Source of the DNA: Nemertoderma westbladi
Taxonomy: Eukaryota; Xenacoelomorpha; Nemertodermatida; Nemertodermatidae
DNA: 45,241 bases
Assembly (NCBI GenBank): GCA_032718475.1
Contig: JAUCBJ010006784.1
Location: 1-45,241 of the forward strand
Direction of reading: 5' to 3'
Under the pieces are notes generated by a model. That model made no database searches and was not told the origin of the DNA. It saw only the letters and a list, made by a program, of their open reading frames with translations. The translations under genes were made by a program, and so were the position numbers. Below, in pieces: positions 22,901 through 33,147 of this stretch. Every line of letters begins with the position of its first letter. Position 1 is the first letter of the stretch.

Positions 22901-24204
22901 GGCGAACCTGTTACTCTGACGCAAGGTGTGCTAAGTGCGGCGCGAAACATCATAGCTTATTGCACACAGAATTCGAACGAAACCACCCGAGTCAGGTAAG
23001 TGAGCCCAAATCACATGTCCAATTCAGTGATGTGAACGACACTGACCAAAGTTCTGAGTGGGAAGGATTCTATACTGACGAATTCTCTGATGCCAACGAA
23101 TCCTGTTATCTAATAAACACCGCAGTGTATCGAGCACTTACGTACGAAAAGGATAACGACACGGAGTTTCCATCAACCTCCTTGGACAAGCAACCATCTC
23201 GGAAAACTCCAACATCCAACATAGGAATACGAGAATTTCCGGTAGTCCAGGTAAGAGTTCACGGTCCCAACAAAAGTTACATAGTGAACGCCCTCCTTGA
23301 CTCAGGTAGCACCGGAACATTCATCGACAAGGAGTTAGCCGAGGATATTTTTGCTGGACAACCCAAATTCCGAACTAAGTTAAATATGTCCGGAATTATG
23401 CAGGTTTGGAAATCTACCTTAATGGCAGATTATTATATCGGCGCATTGTCCACTCCACAGGATAAATTAGGGGAACAAAGTATAGAGTCAGTAAAAATGG
23501 TGGCAATAAAGAACTTCGCTACTACTCAAGTAGAACCTTATGACTGGGACGAGGACGAGAACATCCAACATTTGGGAATACCTCGATTCCAAACTGATTA
23601 TCCTGGAGTACAAATCCTTATCGGCCAAAACGCGCATGAGGCGCTCGAGACGTTAGAGAAACAGCCTGCTCAACCGCAGCCATTACAACCTTATGCGGTA
23701 AGAACTCGAGTAGGTTGGTACTTCACTGGCCCTTCCCGCAGAACCCTTGAAGAAAGACTGTCACAAGACCGGATACTTCAAGTAAAAGCTTGGGAAGAGG
23801 AGAGCAGTGAGGTGGACGAAGCCACTGAGGGAACAACATACTCCTCAGATAGCGACGATATCAACTCCAATGTAGATCAATGGAGACATCGACCCGAGAC
23901 GATTAATCTAGCCGACATCGCTTCCAGAGGAGTAACTCCTCAAGAACGGATAGATACTCCCGGCTGGTTGGGTGGACCCGACTCCCTAAGTAAAGAAGAA
24001 GAAGAATGGCCTCCTCGTCTTGCCGCGGCGGAGATTAGACAGGCCAAGGGAGCGGAGGAAATATCACGACGGCCTAATCGCCCAGCTGGTCGTTTAGGTT
24101 TACCGGGAAGAGACCGAAAACTGTCCGGAAACCATGGAAGGCAAGATACTCTTCCTACGACCACTTCCCTAATTCGACAAATATCTAGGGACTCCATCAC
24201 GTAA
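19939..24204 (+). CDS. Gag-protease polyprotein of the inner BEL element, lacking RT, RNase H and integrase
   Basis: One uninterrupted ORF of 1421 codons starts at AAACATGGCTGAC. The N-terminal third is charged, with ESEV repeats (about residues 140-156) and an Ala/Glu/Lys coiled-coil segment (about 236-290). Residues 640-835 form the DUF1759 capsid-like domain of BEL/Pao. CCHC zinc knuckles follow at about 945-957 (C-x2-C-x3-H-x4-C) and 978-991 (C-x2-C-x4-H-x4-C), with a third Cys/His pair after them. The aspartic protease has DSGSTGTFID with D near 1121. After SSDSDDI it jumps to the end of RNase H (DQWRH...DIASRG), then after AKGAE to the last residues of pol (NRPAGRLGL...). Both joins keep the frame and carry 12 and 18 bases of unmatched filler. 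Confidence 0.92.
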   Translation: MADIKKTLSDSLLETTACFSDQSVENPRPRSETPPTVRRATPAVVVSEPRLVEAISQFAKLVKRRRSAIGTRAQVKRNPEEAVLSQQHPDHEPSPQRPDSSSSSETVERTPERGAKMVDTACDERPTFEESTDAPSSQVESEVESEVESEVESEVESELTPEGPQKRDAIDTYLSDYQRFIGDKELRRRLHGFTPNSAGAKRVLDELDAEMLAKDQAKFDEERRIARAQETQVQKKQIEDRKAAAAAEAEAASKLAAAEAASKLAAAEAEAERKLTEAEKRASDEIAQLELANLQETHDYINKRDTESRMKILSRSTSKRQGFTSSEEGDTTDTEGGRNRSRLSRRKRMSPRQKLPDLPPAVKRQLASIAVDSTEPTDQTITITRLPTIVDEPEIIRPVLENTPSVRETPVLPKSTTKLPLHSTIKLTAPGGAAQVPVLETERDIQDLSPVAPIRPATTLATPASAVEWVEKGRREMSLLLGQMREQRDCSSQQIRDLEGTVYQLKGTVRDSRIELQEVQQNIALERDKLVNIQRGIPTPPVTLCQPARSEVYHARGVSPTRIYTASKVETPPITLSQPVRSEVHHAQGVSPIRIYTASEVETPIVNPITGDYKPVNNDIPYRPDNDLKNLYTDNSILNNTMAQESFTRQMARTEARQAVKVGEIVKFNGDEMKWLPFKEYYEDSIQNSVLSSGEKLRFLIKCLEGPPKLMALKFIGHPNGLRQVWDTLNTRYGNKDNIAKYLYAKLVAPRKFLSNEIIEFSDEIQEICRQLDWLGKSHEYQSSMVIGAIVSTLPKGGVCTRWDKKVLHMMEQQRRSPTMVDLMSFLDREVKLQLIKQSREKTSENQVSEKPVSRKRIIPVCYTDDGESQTSHEEDSGKDTARSYDDHKTPRDVSKYQPRTNDRRDKLTKTPPQSPKGIQVSKPEERAKVHSIAQVKVSNIKPKCALCDGPHRLSACAEFQKKSLADRRGVLWDKRLCYNCLRRGHQRRTCYSDARCAKCGAKHHSLLHTEFERNHPSQVSEPKSHVQFSDVNDTDQSSEWEGFYTDEFSDANESCYLINTAVYRALTYEKDNDTEFPSTSLDKQPSRKTPTSNIGIREFPVVQVRVHGPNKSYIVNALLDSGSTGTFIDKELAEDIFAGQPKFRTKLNMSGIMQVWKSTLMADYYIGALSTPQDKLGEQSIESVKMVAIKNFATTQVEPYDWDEDENIQHLGIPRFQTDYPGVQILIGQNAHEALETLEKQPAQPQPLQPYAVRTRVGWYFTGPSRRTLEERLSQDRILQVKAWEEESSEVDEATEGTTYSSDSDDINSNVDQWRHRPETINLADIASRGVTPQERIDTPGWLGGPDSLSKEEEEWPPRLAAAEIRQAKGAEEISRRPNRPAGRLGLPGRDRKLSGNHGRQDTLPTTTSLIRQISRDSIT

Positions 24205-25838
24205 TAATATATGGAGTGGGTGTGTGACTATATTATTTTATATTTGTTTTTATTTTATATTTATGTATGTATTACTATGTATTTTATTATAATCGTTTTA
24301 TTTAATTTTATTTAGTAGAGTGTTATTTTAGATTATTTAGTAGATTAGTGCAATATATTAGTGTTTATTACGTAATTACATAATATACTTAGTGCGACGG
24401 CGAGAAATAATTATTTTCTCTTTCCTTACTGTCCGTATTATATTATAAATGCGAGACTACAGTAAGATGAAATGTCCGTACTTATTAAAGTACAATAAAG
24501 CCACTACTATATTTTCAGTATTATTGGTAGGCAGAGTATTAGGAATGCAAAGTTCAAATCCTCGTGTCTCGGCTAAACCAAGCTCTGGGTAGACCTTGGA
24601 AACGACTTGCCTCTTCACACTGACATTGCCTTGTGCGATATTGCTCTTCTACCTATATTAAATAATACATATAGTAGCGTGATGTCCCTTTAACAGTAGC
24701 GTAAAACGCAAATAAATCTGTTAAACTTTTGACCATCTGTAATTCTAGTCGATTAAGATATCGTGGCACCCACCGATATACTTGAAAGACAAATTCTAGA
24801 ATCAGTGGTTAACGTCCCCAGACAAGTTCTGGAATAAATCGGTGCCCATCTTAAATATTAATTTAATATTTATTAAAATCTGTCAAATTCAGATCCTTTA
24901 AAATTTCTAGTTAATTAAGATATCGTAGCACTTACCGGTATTCTTAAAAGACCATTTTATAGAATTAAGGATCTTATGTCCCCAGATATGTTCTGGAATC
25001 AAAATTGTGTCAATCTTACCATCAAATAATAAAATTCACGGGAATAAATTTAAAATTCATATTTTATGAATTTAATAAATTGTCATTTTGCACAATTTCT
25101 AATATTCCCAAAATTCCACTAATTAATAGATCACGGGAGCGGAGATTAATCCTATTGAGTGTATTAGAGTGCAAGAATCTCCAACATATAGTCAATAGCC
25201 GACAAAATTCATAAAATCATGTATAAAGAGGATCTTGACAATTAAAGACTTACTATCAAACAGCATCCCAGATCTGTATGCATGAGAATTACCCTAATTC
25301 TACCGCTAGCTTTACATAATGTCACCATAGCAACACCCACGCTAGAATTAGAAACGAGTTAACAGAATTAGAAACGAGTTAACAGAACAATAGAAAGCTT
25401 GCCCATTGCCTAGCATAGTGATTACATAGCACACTGTTGGTATCCAAGGATACACAATAACAACGTGACATTTTGGAAAGCACTGACTAACGGACAAGTG
25501 GCCTGTATGATTGTAGTTGGTAGCTGTTGTGTGGAATTTGTGCGTTTGTAGGTGAATGTTACTGCTAAAGTGTGTTTACCGTAGCTAGTCGCAATTGTAA
25601 AGTAGCCCAACTCTCCCATAGCAAGAACCTCAAGTGATTTCAAGACTTTGGGACGGACAGTGGAGTGACTTGTGCCGGTTATCGTTGTCGTGCTGTTGCC
25701 ACAACGTTGGCGTAAACACGCGACAACGGTGCATCGGCGCTGAGGATCCCACTGTCCGGGGGCAGAGAGGGGTAGGCAGCGACGCCTGCTCGCCTAAAGC
25801 CAAACTCCTTCTAATATTGGTAAACTCATATAACAGAT
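24205..25838 (+). other. Inner element 3' non-coding region between pol remnant and ORF2
   Basis: The stretch is AT-rich, non-coding and colinear with 37316-38939 in the outer copy. It contains two diverged direct copies of a roughly 160-bp unit (AAGATATCGTGGCACCCACC at about 24757 and AAGATATCGTAGCACTTACC at about 24918). The final bases before ORF2 read TATAACAGAT followed by ATG, an acceptor-like CAG two bases upstream of the start. Confidence 0.65.
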
Positions 25839-27137
25839 ATGACGGAGTTGATAGAAGATGATCTTGGTATTAGAGAGGGATATACTCTACCTTTACAAGC
25901 GTTTGTGGATAGCTTGATACGCAGTGAAGCTGATCCAACTACTACCGAGGACGATGGTAGTTATATCGAACCACCTATGTCCCAGGAGCAACTTGCGCGT
26001 GGGTTGGACTGTAGCAAGTTCACCGCTCGCTATACGCATATTAATGGTATATATATGGACTTTTTAACTACCTGCTATTCTATCGACTTACACGATACGG
26101 ACTATGTCAACACAAAAGGGAAATGGTATTATTTAAATATCCTACCCAGCGGAGTCGTAACAATGAACTTAAATTCGAATGCGAAAATTCTATGCGAAGT
26201 CTACGCGAAAGAAAAGACGTTCAAGAAGCGGATAAACGCGGTAACTCCAACGTATATTTAGAATTCTTGAGAGAAGCATTGTAACACCAAATAAATATCA
26301 CTCGCGTTTCCCCTACAAGACGTGTGTCTTGGTATTATTACGATGAATGCCTAAGACCAACCAACAAACGGAAAGACATAAACGTCAACGGAGACGAAGC
26401 TTTAAACACGGTTTGCTCGCTGTGTTTGCGGGAGTTTCGAGAGAAACTTGTTCGATGTGTCACCCACGCTTTCTCGGCTCGGGCGATCCTTGAGTAGACC
26501 TATGATCTGAGTTCCTGAATGCTCGGTCAGACCTCCTCCTTCCTTAGTTAGACCTCGGACTCTTGATCCTAATAGTATCGCGGATCCTCATGAACTGTGC
26601 TTACCGTTCCGAGATCCAGTGTTGCCCGAGCCGTTGGTTGGTGGCACTCAGGTTAATGGCTCCCTAAATATCCGCCTATCTTACCTGGCCGGATTGAGGC
26701 ACGGACACCCATTGTTGCCATTCAACCGTGTAATCGGGATCGTTCCCGTTTAACCCGCTACCACCCGTCATCAAGGTAGAGGAGAGCGTTGTCCGAAACG
26801 AGTTAGACGCTATTCCACAAAGATCAGGAAAGAAACCTGCGTTTGTTCAGATAACTTAAACTAATCTCTAAGAAGATATCGAACTTGGACGACTCTATTC
26901 TCCGCGAGATTTTTTGGACGAATGTATCCACCGACGAGCAGAGGAAAATCAGCTCGAGGAGAAGCATATCGAAACGGCGGATACCCCGACTATAAGCCTG
27001 CACCCTCTGATGCAATTATATTGCACCTTTCACCCAGGAGTTATAGCCCTCCTTGTAAAGTGGTTCGCCCCAAAGAGAAAAGGACTCTGGCCAGCTTTAA
27101 AAAACTGCGTAAACGCCGTCCGCGCAAGAAAGACTAA
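25839..27137 (+). pseudogene. ORF2 of the inner BEL element, degenerate
   Basis: The first 90 or so codons (MTELIEDDLGIREGY...) match the outer ORF2 closely and start at the same ATG. A single-base shift around 26100-26115 moves the conserved reading out of frame, and the initial frame stops at 26261. The middle (about 26280-26880) is much diverged from the outer copy, although a Cys pair (CSLC) near 26410-26430 survives in one frame. The end, in another frame, encodes the same basic tail (KKLRKRRPRKKD) and stops at 27135-27137. It is not translatable as one protein. Confidence 0.65.
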
Positions 27138-27207
27138 CGGTTTAGAGTATTTATGTATATTAGAAACTGTGATCTCGTATATTTTATAGACTTCAATCCC
27201 ATTTTCT

Positions 27208-27215
27208 GGGAGCGG
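27208..27215 (+). promoter_or_regulatory. Polypurine tract of the inner element
   Basis: GGGAGCGG directly abuts the TG of the right LTR. The same octamer occupies the same position before the outer right LTR, as expected for the plus-strand primer. Confidence 0.7.
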
Positions 27216-28503
27216 TGTAAAAGCTTCTGTGGGATGCAACTGGTCCTTCGCCCCGCGATCCAGTTTTTCCCCCATACGCTGAAATACTCTGAAACCTGCT
27301 GTAAAAGCGTTTACAGATATAATTGGATCCCCTAGCCCTCGGGGTGCTGTATAAGTGTTTTTAACGGACATAAAATAGATTCTTCTGAATGTGTGCTTTA
27401 TGCGGACGTAGCAGGGTACACAACCCGCAATGCGGCATTTCACTGTCACTATGTCAAGGGAAGGATTCTGATTACGACATCTCCCAGCTGGATGATGACG
27501 TGGAGGGAGCTCTCATTGGACTCCTGGTTCCTTTGTTTTGGTCTAACAACCAATCAGGGTGATTTGCGTTTTCCTTGAAGAGATACCTACAGCAGCTCCC
27601 AAACTCAGTGTTTATGTCGTTCCATACTGCCTGAAGATCGGCTGGAATGACGCAATGTTTCTGCCTTTTTATAAGAACATTAGTAGGCTAAATTATAGAA
27701 AGCATAGCTATTATCGATTCGATCCGATTCGATCCGATTCGATTCGACACGATTCCAATTTATAACTTAACGATTCAATGCAATCTAATTATATCTTAAC
27801 CTACCGTCATACTGCTTTTACTGTTTGTAATTTTGTATCAGTATAATTGGATGTTATTAGTTGAAGAATATCAATAATCAACCCACATTTTCCCAATATC
27901 TTTGATACACTACAGGTTAGAGAGAAAGGTTATGTACAACAATTGCGACTTTATTATTGTGTTTGTAGTGAATCTAATGTTGTTTGACAGACACTACCTG
28001 AGTCCAGTGCATATCTCTTTATACCTGATCAAAGTCAGTAACTGTCGGCATATCAGTGAGCAGTGTTGTGCGTTACCGGTAGCGTGCGTGATTGTAAAGT
28101 GATTGGATCTGATAATAAAGCATTCCTAAAGAATGCGCCCTATGCTTGAAATTTAAGCCATATCGTTGTGTGTAGTATCAGTCATAACTCTGTTTACATA
28201 GGTAGAGCGCCACGTCCTAAAAGGAACTGCTAATATTTCCCGAAAGTGAATAATATTTGTCAGAGATTATATATTAGTAATCAATCGAATAATACAGTAG
28301 GCTTGACCGCAAATAAATTTAAGCCCACGAATCCAGTCTCCCGGTGTTATAAACGGGTCATTTGGACGCGCATGGACTGGCTTCGGCTAATGTTTTTGGT
28401 TTGTTTTGTATTAAATCTTATCATCTTACAAAAGGCAGATTATCAATAAAGACATATAAATTTCGGCAGGTTAAACTGCTGAAGGTCTATAAAAGCGCGT
28501 ACA
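27216..28503 (+). repeat. Inner element right LTR
   Basis: Identical by eye to 16656-17943 over 1288 bp, starting TGTAAAAGC and ending GCGCGTACA. It is followed by the second ACGTA target copy and then by the outer leader. Confidence 0.92.
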
Positions 28504-29541
28504 ACGTAGTACCTATAGCGATACGGCTATAGGTCGTCAGGCGGTGGTATTTTCCTATCTGGACAGTGCAATATATTTACTACTACTTATTATTTTCAAA
28601 TACCGTAGTACCCTGTCCGTTGTAATAAACAGAATTCTAACCCTTTGTTAGACTGGTTTGTAGACTTCCTGTAAAATTACCCTAAAATTTCGTACGTAAT
28701 ATTTTGTTGTATTTAATTAGAGATTTAATCTCACCCGTATCGTAAGTAATTTGTAGTATTAAGTAACTTAGGTAAATTAGAATTATCAGTTTTTAATGTC
28801 CAATAAATAGCACTTCACTGAGAGCGCACAGCTTCTGTGTAGTGACTTCCCCCAGAAATAATAACATTTATTTCAAGTATTGACAAAACCCATTTTAAAC
28901 GGGTATATAAATATTATAAATCAACTCAAACGATTTATAAATAGTAGGCCTGCCATACAACAACTAGGTCTCAATATCAGTTGGACTACTGCTTAAATAA
29001 CGGTAATAAAGTAAGTTAAAGTAACCAAGTAACCCTAAAATATTCAGAAATTCAATTATTCTAAAATAATTGATATACCGGTATTTACCATAGGCTTATT
29101 ATATTTATTTCTATAAATTTGTGCTGAAATCATACCGGTATTCTGTAATTAATTCTAGTTCATAATTATACTTATATATACTATAAGTGTAAGCTGCATA
29201 CCGGTATTCACGATAGGCCTATTATATATTTATATATATTTGTGCTAAAATTATATACCGGTATTCTGCGACAAACCTAGTCTGTAATAATACTTATATA
29301 TATTGTAAGCATACCGGTATTCTAATATATTGTATATATATCACGTTACACTGAGTAACGGTATCGGTAATCAATCGCTAGGCTTGCGGTCATACTGAAT
29401 TACCAGACTTGCTTTAACTGAAACTATAGTAGTAGACATTCAACTGTATAGCTAAACATTGTTCAAGAAACTTGTTCCCAGCGATCAGATAGCTCCAGTA
29501 GTTCGGATACTGTAGAGCTGACCCCCGAATGCGGAGTGCAG
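28504..29541 (+). other. Outer element leader, 3' part
   Basis: The first five bases are the right ACGTA target copy; the rest resumes the outer leader where it was cut at 16655. From about 29060 to 29330 five TACCGGTA/ATACCGGTAT palindromes recur with intervening AT-rich units. The region corresponding to the inner ATG and its first 90 codons is missing here: CTAAACAT is followed directly by sequence aligning with inner position about 20205. Confidence 0.75.
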
Positions 29542-30924
29542 ATGGCGGCTACAGCCTACTCGGATCCCCTTCTCACCCTTCCTGCCGCAGTGCTAACTAC
29601 TATATTGATTGCGGTGGAGGAACATCAAGCCGATTGGGTGAGAAGTAAGCGAGCGACCCAAGATAGTTATGCGGGATACGCCAGGGAAGAATTGATGTCT
29701 ATTGTCGAGTCACAATGGAACTTTCCCGGACCCGGACTCCCGTTAGATTTGTCCAAAGCTACTTGGGAAGATATACACAGGATGGGAGTGGCTAAAGATA
29801 CGATGGATCCAGCTGTTTGGAAGAGGTCGGCAGCAGGATATGTGCAGGGATTCTTCGGCTCCTTGGAGCGATTGGAAGAACAACTGTTTCGACAACCCCA
29901 AGGACCTCAAGAGCAGGAAGAGCTGCTATATCAAGTACGCGAAAGAACCCTACGCATTAGACTAATCCTATCAGCCTTTGAGGAAACTTCCAAAAGAAGA
30001 CAGGACACGTCGCTGCAGGTTGCTGTCAAAACTTGGTTCCAGCGGGTAGGTCTCAAAGTACAAGAAACGGACCAGTGGAAATCTCAGCTGTCTGAGAGAC
30101 TAACCTATGAAGAACCAACCGATGCCACCCTTTCTCAAGTGGAAGGCGAAGAGACCGCAGAGAGACCACGAACGAGAGACGCCATCGACATTTATCTGTC
30201 CGACTATCAGCGATTCCTAGGAGACGAAGAGTTGAGGAGACGGCTGTCTGGACTTTCCCCTAATAGTGAAGGAACCCAGCGTGTGTTAGACTCAATCGAT
30301 GCTGAAATGTTAGCTGCTAACCAAGCTGAATTTGATGAAAAACTCCGCCTCACTAGAGTCCAAGAAGAACAAGTAAAGAAAAAACGGATAGAGGACCGAA
30401 AGGCAGCTGCAGTAACAGCGGCAATGGCCGAAGTGGAAGCGGAAAGAAAGGCAGCGGCGGCAGAAGTAGAAGCAGAAAGAAAGGCAGCGGCGGCAGAAGC
30501 AGAAGTAGAAAGAAAGGCAGCGGCGGCAGAAGCAGAAGCAGAAAGAAAGGCAGCGGCGGCAGAAGCAGAAGCAGAAAGAAAGGCAGCGGCGGCAGAAGCA
30601 GAAGCAGAAGCAGAAATAAAAGCAGCAAAGGCAGTGGCAGAAGCAGAACGGAGAGCCTCTGAGGAGACTACCCAACTGGAGTTGGAAAATCTGCAAGAGA
30701 CGCAAGACAACATAAATAAACAGTTAACTGCTAGTCACATGCAGATGATGAGAAGATCTACTACCAAACGCCAGGGATATACGTCATCGGAGGAAAGCGA
30801 AACCACCGATCCTGAAGGCGGAGGAAATAGATCTCGTCTAAGCAGGCGTAGAAAAACATCTTACCGTCACAAATTGCCTGATTTGCCCCCAGCTGTGAGA
30901 AGACAACTAGCTAGCACAGACTAA
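29542..30924 (+). pseudogene. Gag N-terminal part of the outer BEL element (ends at an in-frame TAA)
   Basis: The start of the inner ORF is deleted here, so the first in-frame ATG is at 29542. The following 180 residues (WVRSKRATQDSY ... FQRVGLKVQETDQW) are absent from the inner copy and have no family I recognise. Then come a shared block (DAIDIYLSDYQRFLG), a coiled coil built of an 11-residue AEAEAERKAAA-like repeat (about 30430-30640) and a Ser-rich linker. The frame ends at TAA 30922-30924, where the inner copy has a sense codon, and stays open in the same frame beyond it. Confidence 0.75.
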
Positions 30925-33147
30925 AGTAGAATAGAACCTACAGACCAAATTATTAAGGTCAAAAAACTCCCTACTATAGTTGATGAGCCTGAAATAATTA
31001 GGCCTGTCGTTCCCAAAGTCACTCCTGTGCTAGAGACCCCTGTACTTCCAGAGCTTAACTCTAAGTTCCCTTTACACAGTACTACACTGCCTGTACCCGG
31101 TAGAACAGTCCATGAGAATATCCCTGTCCTGGAAGCTGAGAGAGAAATCAAAGATTTGTCTCCCGTCGTCCCGCGTCAGCCCGCTACAATGTTGGCGACT
31201 CCCGCTTCGGCGGTCGAGTGGGTAGAGGAGGGACGGCGGGGGATGAATTTCCTGCTCGGACAGATGCAGGAGACTGTCCACCAACTTAAGGGAACAGTAA
31301 GGGAAGGTAGGGCCGAATTGCAAGAAGTGCAGCAAAGTATCGCGCTAGAACGCGACAAATTAGTCAATATCCAAAAAGGGATGCCAATACCCCCTGTAAA
31401 ATTGTGTCAACCTGTTAGGTCTGAAGTATTACATGCGCAAGGTGTGGAGCCTACACGCATCTATACTGCTAGTGAAGTAGAAACTCCTATAGCAAACCCT
31501 ATTAAGGGTGATTATAGACCTGTTGTTAATGATATTCCTTATAGACCTGATAATGATCCGAGAAATTTATATACCGATAATTCGATATTAAATAACACGA
31601 TGGCCCAAGAAAGCTTTACGCGTCAGATGGCTAGAACAGAAGCCCGCCAAGCGGTCAAAGTGGGAGAGATCGTCAAATTCAATGGAGATGAGATGAAATG
31701 GTTACCTTTCAACGAATATTACAAAGACAGCATACAGAACTCTGTGCTATCTAACGGAGAGAAACTTAGGTTCCTCATCAAGTGCTTGGAAGGACCTCCC
31801 AAGTTAATGGCGTTAAAGTTTATTGGACATCCAGAAGGATTAAGACAAGTTTGGGATACATTAAACATCAGGTATGGTAACAAGGATAACATAGCTAAGT
31901 ATTTGTATGCAAAATTAGTAGCCCCCCGAAACTTCCTTAGTAGCGGGATTATAGAGTTTTCCGATGAGATTCAGGAGATCTGTAGACAATTGGACTGGTT
32001 AGGTAAGTCTCATGAATATCAGAGTTCCATGGTTATTGGAGCCGTAGTCTCTACTTTACCAAAGGGTGGAGTATGTACACGCTGGGACAAGAAAGTGTTG
32101 TACATGAATGAACAACAACGACGAAGCCCTACCATGGCTGATCTCATGTCCTTCTTAGATGGTGAAGTAAAACTACAACTCATCAAGCAGTCCAGAGAGA
32201 AAACATCGGAAAATAAGGTAAGTGAGAAACCCGCTTCTAGGAGAAGAGTAACACCAGTGTGTTACACTGACGACGGCGAAAGCCAAGCTTCTCAAGAAGA
32301 GGACAGTGGGAAAGACACTGGTAGATCTTACTACATTGACAAAACCTCAAAAGACGTAAGTAAATACAAAGCTCGAACCAACGATAGGAGAGAACAGGTT
32401 GCCAAGACCCCTCCTCAGTCCTCTAACAGAATGCACATAAGAAAGCCAGAACAAAGAACGAGAGTGCATCAGGTTACCCAAGGTAAAGTGAGTAACATAA
32501 AACCTAACTGTGCGCTGTGCGACGGTACCCACCGTTTGAGTGCGTGTGCTGAATTTCTAAAGAAATCCCTTGTAGACAGACGTGCAGTCGTATGGGATAA
32601 GCGGTTATGCTATAATTGCCTCAGACCAGGACACCAACGGCGAACCTGTTACTCCGACGTAAAGTGTGCAAAGTGTAGCGCGAAACATCACATCTTGTTA
32701 CACAGTGAGTTCGACCGAGACAACCCGAGTCAGGTAAGTGAGCCCGAACTACATGTCCAATTCAGTGATGTAAACGACACTGATCAAGAATCTGAGATGG
32801 AAGGATTCTATACTGACGAATTCTCCGACGCCAACGAATCCTGTTATCTAATCAATACCGCAGTGTATCGAGCACTTACTTATGAAAAGGACACCAACAA
32901 TGAGTTTCCCCCAACTACTTTTGCCAGACAACCATCTTGGAAAGCTCCAACTTCCAACGTAGGAATCAGAGAATTTCCTGTAGTGCAGGTAAGAGTTCAC
33001 GGTCCTAACAAAAGTTACATAGTGAACGCACTCCTTGACTCCGGCAGCACAGGAACATTCATCGATCAAGAACTAGCCGAAGATATCTTTGCTGGACAAC
33101 CCAAATTCCGGACAAAATTGAATATGTCAGGAATTATGCAGGTTTGA
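30925..33147 (+). pseudogene. Outer gag C-terminal part and protease (ends at in-frame TGA)
   Basis: This is in the same frame as the preceding part. It contains the DUF1759 capsid-like domain from about 31600 to 32190, the Cys/His knuckles (CALCDGTHRLSAC near 32508, CYNCLRPGHQRRTC near 32608) and the protease motif DSGSTGTFID near 33038. Protein identity to the inner copy is very high here. It ends at TGA 33145-33147, where the inner copy has a tryptophan codon, and the frame continues open after it. Confidence 0.8.

Larger units (their letters stand above)
16656..28503 (+). mobile_element. Inner BEL/Pao element, non-autonomous (gag-protease only)
   Basis: This 11,848-bp element has 1288-bp LTRs at both ends that I read as identical, and a 5-bp target duplication. 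Its internal order is leader (17944-19938), a single gag-protease ORF (19939-24204), 3' non-coding region, degenerate ORF2 (25839-27137), purine tract and right LTR. Compared with the outer copy it lacks RT, RNase H and integrase. It must have been mobilised by enzymes supplied by another copy. Identical LTRs imply a very recent insertion, after the outer element was in place. Confidence 0.92.

Noticed and set aside
26000-26261. Programmed frameshift joining the two ORF2 reading frames
   Set aside because: Comparison of the two copies shows separate one-base changes at different places, and no good slippery heptamer in both. Independent decay explains it better.
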